Shown piece after piece: positions 1 through 9,563 of a stretch of 64,000 bases of DNA. Under the pieces are notes generated by a model. It made no database searches and was not told the DNA's origin. It saw only the letters and a program-made list of their open reading frames with translations. The stretch's first letter is position 1. Every line of letters begins with the position of its first letter. The stretch is taken from positions 872,474 through 936,473 of the forward strand of contig NZ_KE150457.1 in the NCBI RefSeq assembly GCF_000411455.1, read 5' to 3'. A program made the position numbers and the translations under genes. The stretch comes from Microbacterium sp. oral taxon 186 str. F0373 (GTDB lineage: Bacteria; Actinomycetota; Actinomycetes; Actinomycetales; Microbacteriaceae).

Positions 1-84
1 AAGGACGACGACGTCTGCTCCCGTCCTCTCGCCGCCGAATCCCGATTCGGCATCGCACCTCCTGCACCCCGAAAGGACATCTCG

Positions 85-1332
85 ATGAAGAGAATGCGCT
101 GGATCGCTCTGGGCGTCACCGCCGTGACCGCAGCCACCCTCGCCGGATGCTCGTCATCCGCACCCGGCGACAGCGGCACCGCCCCGAAGGAACTGACCGT
201 CTGGGTCATGGGCGACAGCTCGGCCCACTTCGATGCGCTGGTCAAGCCGTTCGAAGACAAGACGGGGATCGACGTGAAGACCGTCGCCATCCCCTGGGAC
301 AGCGTCGACCAGAAGTTCACGACGGCCGTCGCCTCCGGCGGCGGCCCCGATGTGCTGCAGATCGGACTCTCCAAGCTGCGCACGTACGCCGACAGCGGCG
401 CGCTGCTCACGCTCGACGACGCCGCGCTCTCCGGTCATGAGAACCTCGCGGCATCCAACTTCGTCGACGGCGTCGCCGGCGATGCGACAGCCATCGGCGG
501 CAAGGTCGTCTCCGTGCCGTGGGTGTCGGACACACGCGTTCTCTTCTACCGCAGCGACATCCTCCAGGCAGCGGGTATCAGCTCTCCGCCCGCGACCTGG
601 GATCAGCTGCGCGCCGACGCGAAGACCCTCGCGGGGCGCGGCAACGGCTCGTACGGCTACTACATCCCCCAGTGGGACAGCGCGCTTCCTGTCATCATGA
701 CGTGGGACCAGGGCGGCGACATCGTCGACAGCCAGGGCAAGATCGACTTCGACACCCCCGCGTTCGGCAAGGCCGTCGACCTGTACACCGGGCTCTACGC
801 CGACAAGAGCGTGCCGACGAACAGCGACTTCGACCAGACGCAGGGCTTCATCACGGGAAGCACGCCCATGCTCGTCAGCGGCCCCTACCTCGCAGCCGCC
901 ATCTCGCAGTCGGCACCGGAGCTGGCCGGCAAGTGGAACGTGACCACCGTTCCGTCGGGAGCTAAGGACACCTCGCTGCTCGCGGGTTCGAACCTGGGCA
1001 TCTGGGGCTCGACCAAGAACAAGGAGGGCGCTCTCCAGCTACTGGATTACCTGTCGCAGCCCGATGTGCAGGTGAGCTGGTACCAGTCCGACGGTCAGCT
1101 TCCCACCGTGAAGAAGGCGCTCACCGACACCACGCTCACCGGTGACCCCATGGTGTCGGTCTACACGAAGCAGCTCGCGTCCTCCCGCCTGCTGCCGCTC
1201 GTACCGAACTGGGACGGCGAGACGGGGAAGGCGCTGCTCGACTCGCTGAACTCGATTGTGCTCACCGGTGCGAACCGCGAGGACGCACTGAAGACGCTGT
1301 TCACGACCACCGCCGGGACCCCCGCGAACTGA
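85..1332 (+). CDS. Sugar ABC transporter solute-binding lipoprotein
   Basis: Extracellular binding protein of a CUT1-type (carbohydrate) ABC importer, anchored to the membrane by a lipid. The N-terminus is a lipoprotein signal: KR residues, a hydrophobic stretch, then the lipobox LAGC with the modified cysteine near residue 22. The rest resembles family 1 extracellular solute-binding proteins (MalE-like), 415 aa, a usual length. A GAAAGGA ribosome binding site sits just before the ATG. Two permeases, a glycosidase and a ROK regulator follow on the same strand, so it is the first gene of a sugar-use operon. No ATPase is encoded in the operon; a shared MsiK-type ATPase is the usual solution and is inferred here. 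The substrate cannot be read from the sequence; the GH5 neighbour suggests a beta-glucoside or oligosaccharide. Confidence 0.93.
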   Translation: MKRMRWIALGVTAVTAATLAGCSSSAPGDSGTAPKELTVWVMGDSSAHFDALVKPFEDKTGIDVKTVAIPWDSVDQKFTTAVASGGGPDVLQIGLSKLRTYADSGALLTLDDAALSGHENLAASNFVDGVAGDATAIGGKVVSVPWVSDTRVLFYRSDILQAAGISSPPATWDQLRADAKTLAGRGNGSYGYYIPQWDSALPVIMTWDQGGDIVDSQGKIDFDTPAFGKAVDLYTGLYADKSVPTNSDFDQTQGFITGSTPMLVSGPYLAAAISQSAPELAGKWNVTTVPSGAKDTSLLAGSNLGIWGSTKNKEGALQLLDYLSQPDVQVSWYQSDGQLPTVKKALTDTTLTGDPMVSVYTKQLASSRLLPLVPNWDGETGKALLDSLNSIVLTGANREDALKTLFTTTAGTPAN

Positions 1333-1335
1333 GCT

Positions 1336-1374
1336 CCGGGGGTGCGTGGTGACCCGATCACCGCGCACCCCCGG
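1336..1374 (+). promoter_or_regulatory. Intercistronic hairpin between binding-protein and permease genes
   Basis: Arms CCGGGGGTGCG (1336-1346) and CGCACCCCCGG (1364-1374) pair perfectly. Inside them GGTGA (1348-1352) pairs with TCACC (1358-1362), joined by one T-G wobble, giving a stem of about 17 bp with a 5-nt loop and no T-run. It begins four bases after the stop codon of the binding-protein gene. Such structures usually protect the upstream message and reduce downstream expression, giving more binding protein than permease; that role is inferred. Confidence 0.7.
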
Positions 1375-1384
1375 CCCTGAGGCC

Positions 1385-2263
1385 ATGAAGAACCGCATCG
1401 TCCCCTATACGTTCATCGCTCCAGCGATGCTCCTGCTCATCGTCTTCGGCATCCTGCCGATCGCCGTGGCGCTCCTCGTGAGCTTCACCGACATGAACCT
1501 CGCGGGCCTGGGCAACTGGTCGCGCATTCACTTCATCGGCGCCGACAACTACACGGCGCTGTTCGCGGACCCTGACTTCTGGCAGGCACTCGGAAACACG
1601 GCGCTGTTCGCGGTCGTCGGCGTGCCCAGCGTGATCGTCCTCTCACTGGCGATCGCGCTCGCGCTCAACAGGTCGCAGGGCCGCTTCTTCCGCGCACTGC
1701 GCTCGTTCTATTTCGTCCCGGCCATCACCGCCATCGTCGCCGTGGCCCTCGTCTGGGGCTACCTCTACAACACGCAGTTCGGCCTGTTCAACTACCTGCT
1801 CTCGCTCGTCGGGCTGCCGCCGGTTCCCTGGCTCTCCGACCCCACGGTGGTGAAGTTCTCCGTCGGGCTCGTCGCCGTCTGGCGCGGCCTGGGGCTGAAC
1901 GTGATCATCTTCCTCGCCGCGTTGCAGGGCGTGCCGAAGGAGTACCTGGAGGCGGCGGCGATCGACGGCGCGTCCGGGCTGCGACGGATCTTCTCGATCA
2001 TCCTCCCGCTGCTGCGCTTCGCCATCTTCTTCGTCACGATCACCACCGTCATCGCGTGGCTGCAGTTCTTCGACGAGCCCTTCGTGCTCACCAAGGGCGG
2101 CCCGCTCGGGTCCTCGACATCCATCGCGCTCTTCCTCTATCAGAAGGGCTTCTCGTCGAGTCAGTTCGGCTATGCGAGCGCGGGCTCGATCGTCCTCGTC
2201 GCGATCATCGCGACCATCACGGTCGTCCAGCTGCGTCTGAGGAGGTCCGATGTCGACCACTGA
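1385..2263 (+). CDS. Sugar ABC transporter permease (MalF/UgpA type)
   Basis: First inner-membrane subunit of the CUT1 importer, 292 aa, with about six hydrophobic segments and the EAA loop (EYLEAAAIDGASGLRRIFSI) that docks on the ATPase. I start at the ATG giving MKNRIVPYTF, which is where family members usually begin. An in-frame GTG at 1346 would add 13 residues, but it lies inside the intercistronic hairpin. The gene overlaps the next permease by 14 bp, so the two are probably translationally coupled. Confidence 0.9.
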   Translation: MKNRIVPYTFIAPAMLLLIVFGILPIAVALLVSFTDMNLAGLGNWSRIHFIGADNYTALFADPDFWQALGNTALFAVVGVPSVIVLSLAIALALNRSQGRFFRALRSFYFVPAITAIVAVALVWGYLYNTQFGLFNYLLSLVGLPPVPWLSDPTVVKFSVGLVAVWRGLGLNVIIFLAALQGVPKEYLEAAAIDGASGLRRIFSIILPLLRFAIFFVTITTVIAWLQFFDEPFVLTKGGPLGSSTSIALFLYQKGFSSSQFGYASAGSIVLVAIIATITVVQLRLRRSDVDH

Positions 2264-3149
2264 GCTCGTCACCCGCGGCGGACGGCGCCTCGCCTCGCAT
2301 CCGTCCGCGTCGCGCGTCGTGCGCCCGGGACGGCGCCGCGGACGCACCGGCACCATCGTGATCGGCGCGCTCCTCACCGTCGGCGCGCTGATCACCGCGT
2401 TCCCGTTCCTGTGGATGATCTTCGCCTCGGTGAAGCCGCGCAGCGAGTCCGTCGCGTTCCCCCCGCAGCTAATGCCGCGCAATCCGACATTCGAGTACTT
2501 CGTCCAGCTGTTCACCGAGCTGGATTTCGGACGCTACCTCCTGAACACACTGCTCATCGTCATCATCTGCATGGTCGGTCTGCTGCTGATGGCGGCAGCC
2601 GGCTACGGCTTCGCGAAGTTCGACTTCCCCGGCAGGGATGCCCTGTTCTTCCTCGTGCTGGTCCCGATGATGATCCCGGGTCAGGTCACGATGATCCCGA
2701 GCTACCTCATCCTCAACGGGATGAAGCTCACCAACACGCTCATCGGCATCGCGCTGCCGATGCTGGTGTCGGGTTTCGCCGTGTTCCTCTTCCGCCAGTT
2801 CATGGCCACGATCCCGACCGAGATCCTCGAAGCGGCGCGGATGGACGGCGCCGGCGAATGGCGCATCTTCTTCCGGATCATCCTGCCCATGTCGGGACCG
2901 ATCCTCGCCGTCCAGGTGGTCCTCACCTTCATCGCCGGGTGGAACAGCTTCCTGTGGCCGCTGATCATCGCCAACGACCAGGGCCTGTACACGCTCTCGG
3001 TGGGCATCTCGCTGCTCAATCAGCAGATCTCCACCAACCCGTCGCTGCAGATGGCGGCCTCGACGCTGATGGTCGTGCCCATCCTCATCGTCTTCGTCGT
3101 CTTCCAGCGCTACGTCGTCCAAGGGTTCGCCCTGTCCGGCCTGAAGTGA
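2250..3149 (+). CDS. Sugar ABC transporter permease (MalG/UgpE type)
   Basis: Second membrane subunit of the CUT1 importer, 299 aa. It has a basic N-terminus of about 35 residues, then six predicted membrane segments and a C-terminal EAA motif (EILEAARMDGAGEWRIFFRI). A strong ribosome binding site, GAGGAGG, lies inside the end of the upstream permease gene, which fixes the ATG start. It works with the upstream permease and binding protein to import a sugar or oligosaccharide. Confidence 0.92.
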   Translation: MSTTELVTRGGRRLASHPSASRVVRPGRRRGRTGTIVIGALLTVGALITAFPFLWMIFASVKPRSESVAFPPQLMPRNPTFEYFVQLFTELDFGRYLLNTLLIVIICMVGLLLMAAAGYGFAKFDFPGRDALFFLVLVPMMIPGQVTMIPSYLILNGMKLTNTLIGIALPMLVSGFAVFLFRQFMATIPTEILEAARMDGAGEWRIFFRIILPMSGPILAVQVVLTFIAGWNSFLWPLIIANDQGLYTLSVGISLLNQQISTNPSLQMAASTLMVVPILIVFVVFQRYVVQGFALSGLK

Positions 3150-3171
3150 GGCCCCGCCCGTGAGGAACACT

Positions 3172-4608
3172 ATGACCCCGCCCCCTCGCCCCCGCGGCTT
3201 CGTCCGCGCCGTCGGCACCGAGCTCGTCGACGACGACGGGCCGCTGTTGCTTCGCGGCGTGGGCCTCGGCAACTGGCTGCTCGCCGAAGGGTACATGTGG
3301 CGCTTCGGCGACGAGCTTGCCTCTCCGCGTCAGATCGAAGCGCGGATCGCCGCGCTCGTCGGCCCCGTACGGGCGGCCGAGTTCTGGCGCCGGTTCCGCG
3401 ACGAGTTCATCACAGAGAAGGACTTCGCCCTCATCGCGGCGCAGGGCTTCGATCACGTGCGGCTGCCGATCAACGCGCGCGGCGTGATGGACGACGACGG
3501 CCGCTTCCTCGACGACGGCTTCGCTCTGATCACGCGCGCCGTCGTCAGGGCCGAACGCCACGGTCTGCGGGTACTGATCGATCTGCACGGCGCTCCGGGC
3601 GGGCAGACGGGGACCAACATCGACGACTCGCCCCACGGCATCCCCGAGCTATTCATGTCGGAGCGGCACCGCGCGCACACCGTCGCACTGTGGCGCGAGA
3701 TCGCCCGTCGCTTCCGCGACAGCGAGACGGTGCTCGGCTACGATCTGCTCAACGAGCCCCTTCCGAACGAGTGGCAGCACCGCTATCAAGACGAGCTGAT
3801 CACCCTCTACCGCGAGCTCACCGCGGCGATCCGCGAGATCGATCCGCACCATCTGCTCATGTACGAAGGTAGCCACTGGGCGACCAACCCCGAGCCCGTG
3901 CGGATGCGCTACGACGACAACCAGGCGGTGCAGTTCCACCGGTACTGGTGCGCGCCCGACGAGACGAGCATCGCCGACTTCCTGCAGCTGCGCCGCGAGT
4001 CGGCTCTGCCGATCTACATGGGCGAGGGCGGCGAGAACACTCCCGGCTGGGTCTACGCCGCGACGCGCCTGTACGAACGCCACGGCATCGGCTGGAACTT
4101 CTGGCCCTGGAAGAAGCTCGACACACTCACCTCCCCCCTTTCGGCTCGAGCACCGGAGGGCTGGGAGCTGATCGCCGACCCGACGGCTCAGATCGACGCC
4201 GACCTGGCCTGGCGCACCCTCCAGGACTACCTGGCGGCGGTGGCGGCCGACCGCTGCGAGGTGCGCACGCCGGTCCTGGATGCGCTCTTCGCGCGCCCCG
4301 ACCTGGACCTCCCCGCGTGGACAGGGGTCGACGACCTCGAAGAGGACTCGATCGCCCGTCGGGTCGCCGCACCCCTGCCGGAGGGGATCTGGCATCACAC
4401 CGCGGGAGCCGCCTACGCGCCCGACGAATACGCGCCCGTCGAGATCGCCGCTGGCAACCGGCTCTCGTTCGTCTTCTCGTCCCGACCGGCATCCTGGACC
4501 GTCGACGTCGACGTTCCCGAGGCCGTATCGGTGGAGTGGCGCGACGGCTGCCTGCAGCTGAACGCAGCGGCGCGCATGCGCGTGCGACGACTGGAGGTCA
4601 GCACGTGA
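3172..4608 (+). CDS. Glycoside hydrolase family 5 enzyme, cytoplasmic
   Basis: Retaining beta-glycosidase of the GH5 (cellulase / exo-1,3-beta-glucanase-like) fold, about 478 aa. From the ATG start, the acid/base glutamate is in LLNEP (about E195) and the nucleophile is in YMGEGGEN (about E285). The upstream RLPI and DLHGAPGGQ segments are typical of the barrel. A C-terminal region of about 120 aa looks like a small beta-sandwich. There is no signal peptide, so it should act on imported oligosaccharides in the cytoplasm. The start is either ATG 3172 (GAGGA just upstream) or GTG 3160. It is the catabolic gene of the operon; exact specificity is unknown. Confidence 0.85.
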   Translation: MTPPPRPRGFVRAVGTELVDDDGPLLLRGVGLGNWLLAEGYMWRFGDELASPRQIEARIAALVGPVRAAEFWRRFRDEFITEKDFALIAAQGFDHVRLPINARGVMDDDGRFLDDGFALITRAVVRAERHGLRVLIDLHGAPGGQTGTNIDDSPHGIPELFMSERHRAHTVALWREIARRFRDSETVLGYDLLNEPLPNEWQHRYQDELITLYRELTAAIREIDPHHLLMYEGSHWATNPEPVRMRYDDNQAVQFHRYWCAPDETSIADFLQLRRESALPIYMGEGGENTPGWVYAATRLYERHGIGWNFWPWKKLDTLTSPLSARAPEGWELIADPTAQIDADLAWRTLQDYLAAVAADRCEVRTPVLDALFARPDLDLPAWTGVDDLEEDSIARRVAAPLPEGIWHHTAGAAYAPDEYAPVEIAAGNRLSFVFSSRPASWTVDVDVPEAVSVEWRDGCLQLNAAARMRVRRLEVST

Positions 4609-4625
4609 CGGGCTATCGTCGAACC

Positions 4626-5855
4626 ATGAGTGCACAGGCCCGGGGGGGCGGCTCCCGGGCGCGAGCCTCGGCGACCGTCACGACATTGCGTCAGCAGAAT
4701 CGCGCGGCGGCCCTGCGCTTCGTGCTGCAACAGGGCGAGACGACGAGAGCCGATCTCGCCCGGCGATGCGGCTTCTCCGCGGCATCCGCCGCGAACATCA
4801 CGTCGGAACTCATCGACGACGGGCTGCTCGCCGAAGTCGGCTCGGTATCGTCCCGCGGAGGCCGACCGATCTCGCTCATCGCGCCGCGCGCGGAGGGCGC
4901 CTACGCGATCGGTGTCGATGTCGGCGAGCGGGGCGTCGCCGTCGAGCTCTTCGATCTGTCGTTGACAATGGTCGACCGCGAGTTCCGCGGCGGACGTCAC
5001 GATGAGACTCCGCAGGACATCCACCGCGATCTCGTCGAAGCGATCGCTGCGCTGCGCGCGCGCAATCAGGAGCGGTGGCCGCGCGTCCTCGGCATCGGGC
5101 TCGGTCTTCCAGGCGTCGTGGAGACCGGACCCGACGGCGCCCAGGTGCTCTACGCCCAGAGTCTCGGCTGGGAGCCGTGGCCGATCCCGCGCGATCTCGA
5201 CGCGGATCTGCCCGTGTTCGCGGAGAACGGGGCGAAGACGCAGGCGCGGGCCGAGCTCTGGTACGGCGCGGCACGCGGAATCGACCACGCCGTCGTCGCT
5301 CTGCTCGGACGCGGTGTCGGGCTCGGCGTCATCATCGACGGAGCGCTCGCCCACGGCGCTTTCAGCAGCGCAGGCGAATGGGGCCACACGAAGATCAACG
5401 TCGGCGGCGCCCGCTGTCGATGCGGGCAGAACGGCTGTGTCGAGGCCTACCTGGGTGCCGATGCGATCCTTGCCGGGTGGCAGACCCGCGGCGGCTCGTT
5501 CGAGGGCTCGGGATGGCAGGCGATCGGCGCCCTCCTCGCCGCCGCGGACAGCGACCCGAATGCTCGCGCCGTCGTCGACGAGACCGTCGACGCGCTCGGT
5601 GCGGCGCTGGGCAGTGTCGTCAACCTCACCAACCCGGAGCGCATCGTCGTCGGCGGGTGGGTCGGCATGCGCCTGATGGAGCACGGCGCAGAGCGAATCG
5701 CCGCTGCGGTGCGGCGGAACTGCCTGCAGCGCCTCGGGGCGCAGTTCGAACTCGTCGCGGCGACGTTCGGCGGAGACACCGTCGCACTAGGGTCCGCGCT
5801 GATGCCGATTACGGCGCTCATCGATACCCCCCGCAGCGAGCTGTTCGCCGTCTGA
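4626..5855 (+). CDS. ROK-family transcriptional regulator
   Basis: ROK (repressor, ORF, kinase) protein of about 409 aa. An N-terminal winged helix-turn-helix (TTRADLARRCGFSAASAANI) is followed by a sugar-kinase-like domain with the zinc-binding cysteine cluster CRCGQNGCVE. It probably represses the preceding sugar operon and responds to its sugar. It could start at ATG 4626 or at GTG 4605, which overlaps the stop codon of the GH5 gene. It is the last gene of the operon; the following gene converges on it. Confidence 0.88.
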   Translation: MSAQARGGGSRARASATVTTLRQQNRAAALRFVLQQGETTRADLARRCGFSAASAANITSELIDDGLLAEVGSVSSRGGRPISLIAPRAEGAYAIGVDVGERGVAVELFDLSLTMVDREFRGGRHDETPQDIHRDLVEAIAALRARNQERWPRVLGIGLGLPGVVETGPDGAQVLYAQSLGWEPWPIPRDLDADLPVFAENGAKTQARAELWYGAARGIDHAVVALLGRGVGLGVIIDGALAHGAFSSAGEWGHTKINVGGARCRCGQNGCVEAYLGADAILAGWQTRGGSFEGSGWQAIGALLAAADSDPNARAVVDETVDALGAALGSVVNLTNPERIVVGGWVGMRLMEHGAERIAAAVRRNCLQRLGAQFELVAATFGGDTVALGSALMPITALIDTPRSELFAV

Positions 5856-5937
5856 TCCCGCCTCGGCATCCTCTCTCGGCATCCGACGTGCGTGCCGGGC
5901 GCAGGCAATCTGCCGAGGGCAGGCCGATTCGCGCGCA

Positions 5938-5973
5938 GTTCGCCTGTTCTGGGCAGATCGCCTGCGCTGGGCA
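5938..5973. repeat. Two tandem 18-bp units
   Basis: GTTCGCCTGTTCTGGGCA (5938-5955) is followed directly by GATCGCCTGCGCTGGGCA (5956-5973), 14 of 18 positions identical. It lies between the convergent ROK and lactonase genes. No clear T-rich terminator is visible in this 162-bp gap. Confidence 0.5.
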
Positions 5974-6017
5974 GGGCGCCGCGGCGCGGCGGGCGGGCCG
6001 CGACGGCGGCAGGCGGG

Positions 6018-7058
6018 TCAGGATGCCGCGAGCAGGCAGGTGGGCGAGGGGGCGTCCACGCAGCGTCGGGCGCGCCCCGGCACCCCGGTGCGCTCATCCA
6101 GCGTGAGCGCGGCGATCTCGTCGGAGCGCTGACCCGCCACGAGGAGGGTGTCGCGCACGACGACGTGATGCCGCGGCCCGTCCACGCCGGAGTCGACGAG
6201 CGCGATCGGACGCAGCTGGGCCCCGTCACCGCGCACCTCCACGACGGCGATCGTGTTCGAACCGCGCAGCCCCGCGTAGACGAAGCGACCGTCGCGCGAG
6301 AAGGCGAGCTCTGCGGCGGCGTCTCCGGCGAGAGCGCCCGGTGACAGCGCGACCCCGGCGACGACGCGCCACTGCCCGCTCGCATCGGGGGCCAGTGCGT
6401 AGAGCTCGTTCGACAGCTCGGTCACCACGAACAGATGCTCGGACGGATGCCATCGACTGTGGCGCGGCCCGGTCTCCCGCGGAAGAGCGACGTCGTGCGA
6501 GCCCCGCGCCGGGTCACCCCGCCACAACCGCACCAGATCGAGCCCGAGATCGGTCGTCGCGATCGTGTCGCGCGGGAGGAAGCGCACGTGGTGCGCGCGC
6601 GACGGTCGCGTCTGCTGCGCTATGCCGGCGAGAGCATACGGATCGGACGCAGCGGCCAGAACGGTCGGCTTCGACGGGCGACCCTCGGCATCCAGCGACA
6701 TGCGCACGAGGCGCCCGTCGCCCCAGCAGGCCGCGATCAGTGCGTCGCCGGCCGGGGCGACATCGATGTGGCAGACGGCCTCGCCGGCCTCCACGGCAGC
6801 ACCGAGCCGGACGAAGCTCTCCTCGCCGGTGCGGCGATATGCCTGCACCACACCGCGCCGCTCGAGAGCCGCGTAGACGACGGGAAGGGTCGGATGCCAC
6901 GCGAGCCACGACGGCGAGTCGGCGCGCACCGCGACCTCCGTGCGCCGGGCGAGCTCTCCGCCGGCCGACACGTCATCGGCGTTGCCCGCCAGGAGCGTTC
7001 CGACGCCCTCCGCGCGGCCGCCCATATCGGCGGAGTATCCGCCGAGGAAGAAGCGCAC
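6018..7058 (-). CDS. Lactonase family protein, beta-propeller (6-phosphogluconolactonase-like)
   Basis: Seven-bladed beta-propeller of the YbhE/Pgl lactonase family, about 346 aa. It begins FFLGGYSADMGG and carries repeated blade motifs such as WHPTLPVVYA, DIAPAGDALIA, WHPSEHLFVV and FSRDGRFVYAG. Members hydrolyse 6-phosphogluconolactone or act in related sugar metabolism in the cytoplasm; the true substrate here is uncertain. I choose the GTG giving VRFFLGGYS, one base after the purA stop, because it matches the usual family N-terminus. A longer start would overlap purA by 38 bp. Being so close to purA, it is probably co-transcribed and translationally coupled with it. Confidence 0.82.
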   Translation of the reverse strand: MRFFLGGYSADMGGRAEGVGTLLAGNADDVSAGGELARRTEVAVRADSPSWLAWHPTLPVVYAALERRGVVQAYRRTGEESFVRLGAAVEAGEAVCHIDVAPAGDALIAACWGDGRLVRMSLDAEGRPSKPTVLAAASDPYALAGIAQQTRPSRAHHVRFLPRDTIATTDLGLDLVRLWRGDPARGSHDVALPRETGPRHSRWHPSEHLFVVTELSNELYALAPDASGQWRVVAGVALSPGALAGDAAAELAFSRDGRFVYAGLRGSNTIAVVEVRGDGAQLRPIALVDSGVDGPRHHVVVRDTLLVAGQRSDEIAALTLDERTGVPGRARRCVDAPSPTCLLAAS

Positions 7059-7059
7059 C

Positions 7060-8346
7060 TCAGTCGACGAGATCGTGACGCACGATGACCGCGTCACGGG
7101 CGGGCCCCACGCCGATCACCGAGATGCGCGTGCCGCTCATCGCCTCGAGAGCCAGCACGTACTCCTGCGCCGGGACGGGCAGGTCCTCGAAGCTCCGTGC
7201 GCCGGAGATGTCGTCCTGCCAGCCCGGGAAGTACTCGAAGATCGGGGTCGCGTGGTGGAAGTCGCTCTGATTGACCGGGACCTCATCGAACCGCTCGCCG
7301 TCCACGTCGTATGCGACGCACACGGGGATCTGCTCGAGTCCGGTGAGGATGTCGAGCTTGGTGAGGACGAGGTCGGTGATGCCGTTGATGCGGGTCGCGT
7401 AGCGCGTGATCGGCGCGTCGTACCAGCCCACCCGGCGGGGCCGACCCGTCGTCGTGCCGAACTCGAAGCCGCGCTTGCGCAGCCACTCGCCCTTGTCGTC
7501 GAACAGCTCCGTCGGGAACGGGCCGGAGCCCACGCGTGTCGTGTAGGCCTTGACGATGCCGACGATGCGGTCGAGGCGGTTGGGGCCGACGCCCGAACCG
7601 GTCGAGGCGCCGCCCGCGGTGGCGGAGGAGGAGGTCACGAACGGGTACGTGCCGTGGTCCACGTCGAGCATCGTGGCCTGGCCGCCCTCGAAGACGACGA
7701 CGTCACCGGCATCCAATGCCCGACTGAGCAGCAGCCCGGTGTCGCAGACCATGGGGCGCAGGCGCTCGACGTAGGAGAGCAGATCGTCGACGACCTCGTC
7801 GACGGTGATGGCACGGCGGTTGAAGACCTTGACCAGCAGGTGGTTCTTCTGATCGAGCGCGCCTTCGACCTTCTGGCGGAGGATGTTCTCGTCGAAGAGG
7901 TCCTGGATGCGGATGCCGACGCGGTTGATCTTGTCGGCGTACGTCGGGCCGATGCCGCGACCGGTCGTGCCGATCATGCGCTTGCCGAGGAAGCGCTCGG
8001 TGACCTTGTCGAGCGTGCGGTGGTACTGGGTGATGACGTGCGCGTTCGCGCTGATCTTCAAGCGCGACGTGTCGAGGCCGCGGGCGTTGAGCGCCTCGAG
8101 CTCGGCGAAGAGCACCTCGAGGTCGACGACGACGCCGTTGCCGATGACGGCGTTCACGCCGGGCGACAGGATGCCGGAGGGCAGCAGGTGCAGCGCGTAC
8201 TTCTCATCGCCGATGACGACGGTGTGACCGGCGTTGTTGCCGCCGTTGAACTTGACGACCCAGTCGGTGCGCTCACCGAGCAGATCGGTGGCCTTGCCCT
8301 TGCCTTCGTCTCCCCACTGGACGCCGACGATCACGATTCCTGGCAT
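7060..8346 (-). CDS. purA: Adenylosuccinate synthetase
   Basis: First committed step from IMP to AMP: GTP-dependent joining of IMP and aspartate. The protein is 428 aa, the normal length. The N-terminal P-loop GDEGKGK is at residues 12-18, followed by [10 protein letters not shown] and the later signature [14 protein letters not shown]. The ATG start is preceded by GGGAGA at a good distance. The lactonase gene follows one base after the stop. Confidence 0.98.
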   Translation of the reverse strand: MPGIVIVGVQWGDEGKGKATDLLGERTDWVVKFNGGNNAGHTVVIGDEKYALHLLPSGILSPGVNAVIGNGVVVDLEVLFAELEALNARGLDTSRLKISANAHVITQYHRTLDKVTERFLGKRMIGTTGRGIGPTYADKINRVGIRIQDLFDENILRQKVEGALDQKNHLLVKVFNRRAITVDEVVDDLLSYVERLRPMVCDTGLLLSRALDAGDVVVFEGGQATMLDVDHGTYPFVTSSSATAGGASTGSGVGPNRLDRIVGIVKAYTTRVGSGPFPTELFDDKGEWLRKRGFEFGTTTGRPRRVGWYDAPITRYATRINGITDLVLTKLDILTGLEQIPVCVAYDVDGERFDEVPVNQSDFHHATPIFEYFPGWQDDISGARSFEDLPVPAQEYVLALEAMSGTRISVIGVGPARDAVIVRHDLVD

Positions 8347-8556
8347 GCGGATCTCCCTTTCTGTCGAGGAGGGATTACACCCCATCCTATCGGGGCGGCG
8401 GCGAAGGACCCGAGAATGCGTCGGCCTGCGGGCGACGGCGCCGAGGTGAAACGTTGCGTAACGCGCTTTCGCGGAAGCGATGCACAACCGATGTGATGGA
8501 GAGGCGTCGCGCAGGCCTGCGAACCCGCGCCAGCCCCGTCCGCGACAGCCCCCCAC

Positions 8557-9563
8557 ATGATTGCACTCGAACACGTCTCCCGGTCCTTCGGCGGCGTTGC
8601 GGCCGTCGACGACGTGTCGCTCACGATCCCGACGGGCGAGATTTACGGCATCGTCGGCCAGAGCGGTGCCGGAAAGAGCACACTCGCCCGCATCGTCAAC
8701 CTCATCGAGCGCCCGGATCGGGGCACGGTGAGCGTCGACGGCACCGAGCTGACAGCCCTCCGCGACGCCGAACTGAGGGTCGCGCGTCGACGCATCGGCA
8801 TGGTGTTCCAGCGCTTCAACCTGCTCGGCAGTCGCACCGTCCGCGGCAACGTCGAGCTCGCACTGGAGCTCGACGGTACACCGCGAGCGCAGCGCGCGGC
8901 GCGCGCGCAGGAGATGCTCGACCTCGTCGGTCTGGGCCATCGTGCCACGCCTCGGTGCATGAACTCTCCGGAGGTCAGCAGCAACGCGTCGGCATCGCGC
9001 GGGCCCTTGCGGCGCGCCCGAGCGTGCTGCTGTCGGACGAGGCGACGAGCGCCCTCGACCCCGAGACGACCGCGTCGATCCTGGACCTCTACCGGCGGAT
9101 CAACGCCGAGCTGGGCCTCACGGTGCTGCTCATCACGCACGAGATGGACGTCGTGAAGTCGGTCTGCGACTCCGCGGCCCTCCTCGAGGCGGGCCGCGTC
9201 GTCGAGAGCGGACGCCTCGTCGAGCTGATCCAGACCCCCGGCTCGCGCCTGACCGCGCAACTGTTCCCCATCGGCTCGATCCCGCAGAACGTGGCGTCGG
9301 ATGCCACCGTCGTGGACATCACCTTCGCCGGCGGCACCGCCGACCGTCCCGTGATCGCACAGCTCGCGCGTGATCACCAGGTGGACGTGTCGATCCTCGG
9401 AGCTCTCATCGAGCGCATCGGGGGCACCCAGGCCGGACGCACCCGCCTGGAGCTGCCCGCAGCGGCATCCGCCGCCATGATCGCGGACCTCCGCCGCCAA
9501 GGCCTGCTCGTCGAGGTGCTGCGCGGCGCCGACGCCGCCGCACAGAACGGAGGGATCGCGTGA
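8557..9563 (+). pseudogene. metN: Methionine ABC transporter ATPase, frameshifted
   Basis: ATPase of the MetNIQ D-/L-methionine importer. The N-terminal half, in the frame of the ATG, has Walker [10 protein letters not shown] and the Q-loop VFQRFNLL. The C-terminal half, one frame earlier, has the signature LSGGQQQRV, the Walker B region [12 protein letters not shown], the switch histidine and the C-terminal NIL/ACT domain. The frames part at about 8946. Restoring one G between 8946 and 8947 (GCC-GAC-GCC) gives the family-like [17 protein letters not shown] and an intact protein of about 335 aa. As sequenced, the first frame runs on to 9156 without the signature motif. This is either a recent null mutation or a sequencing error; metI and metQ downstream are intact. 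Confidence 0.85.

Noticed and set aside
1346-1384. GTG start of the first permease
   Set aside because: It lies in the hairpin stem and adds a poorly conserved leader; the ATG at 1385 fits the family better.
6940-8496. 518-codon plus-strand open frame opposite purA
   Set aside because: Antisense shadow of a clear purA gene; low-complexity acidic/basic composition, no domain, no ribosome binding site.
8347-8556. Methionine-related riboswitch upstream of metNIQ
   Set aside because: I looked for SAM- or SAH-type cores and terminator/antiterminator stems and saw none; the gap is short.
8930-8965. Programmed ribosomal frameshift in metN
   Set aside because: No slippery heptamer, no Shine-Dalgarno-like stimulator, no stable structure seen; ABC ATPases do not use this mechanism.
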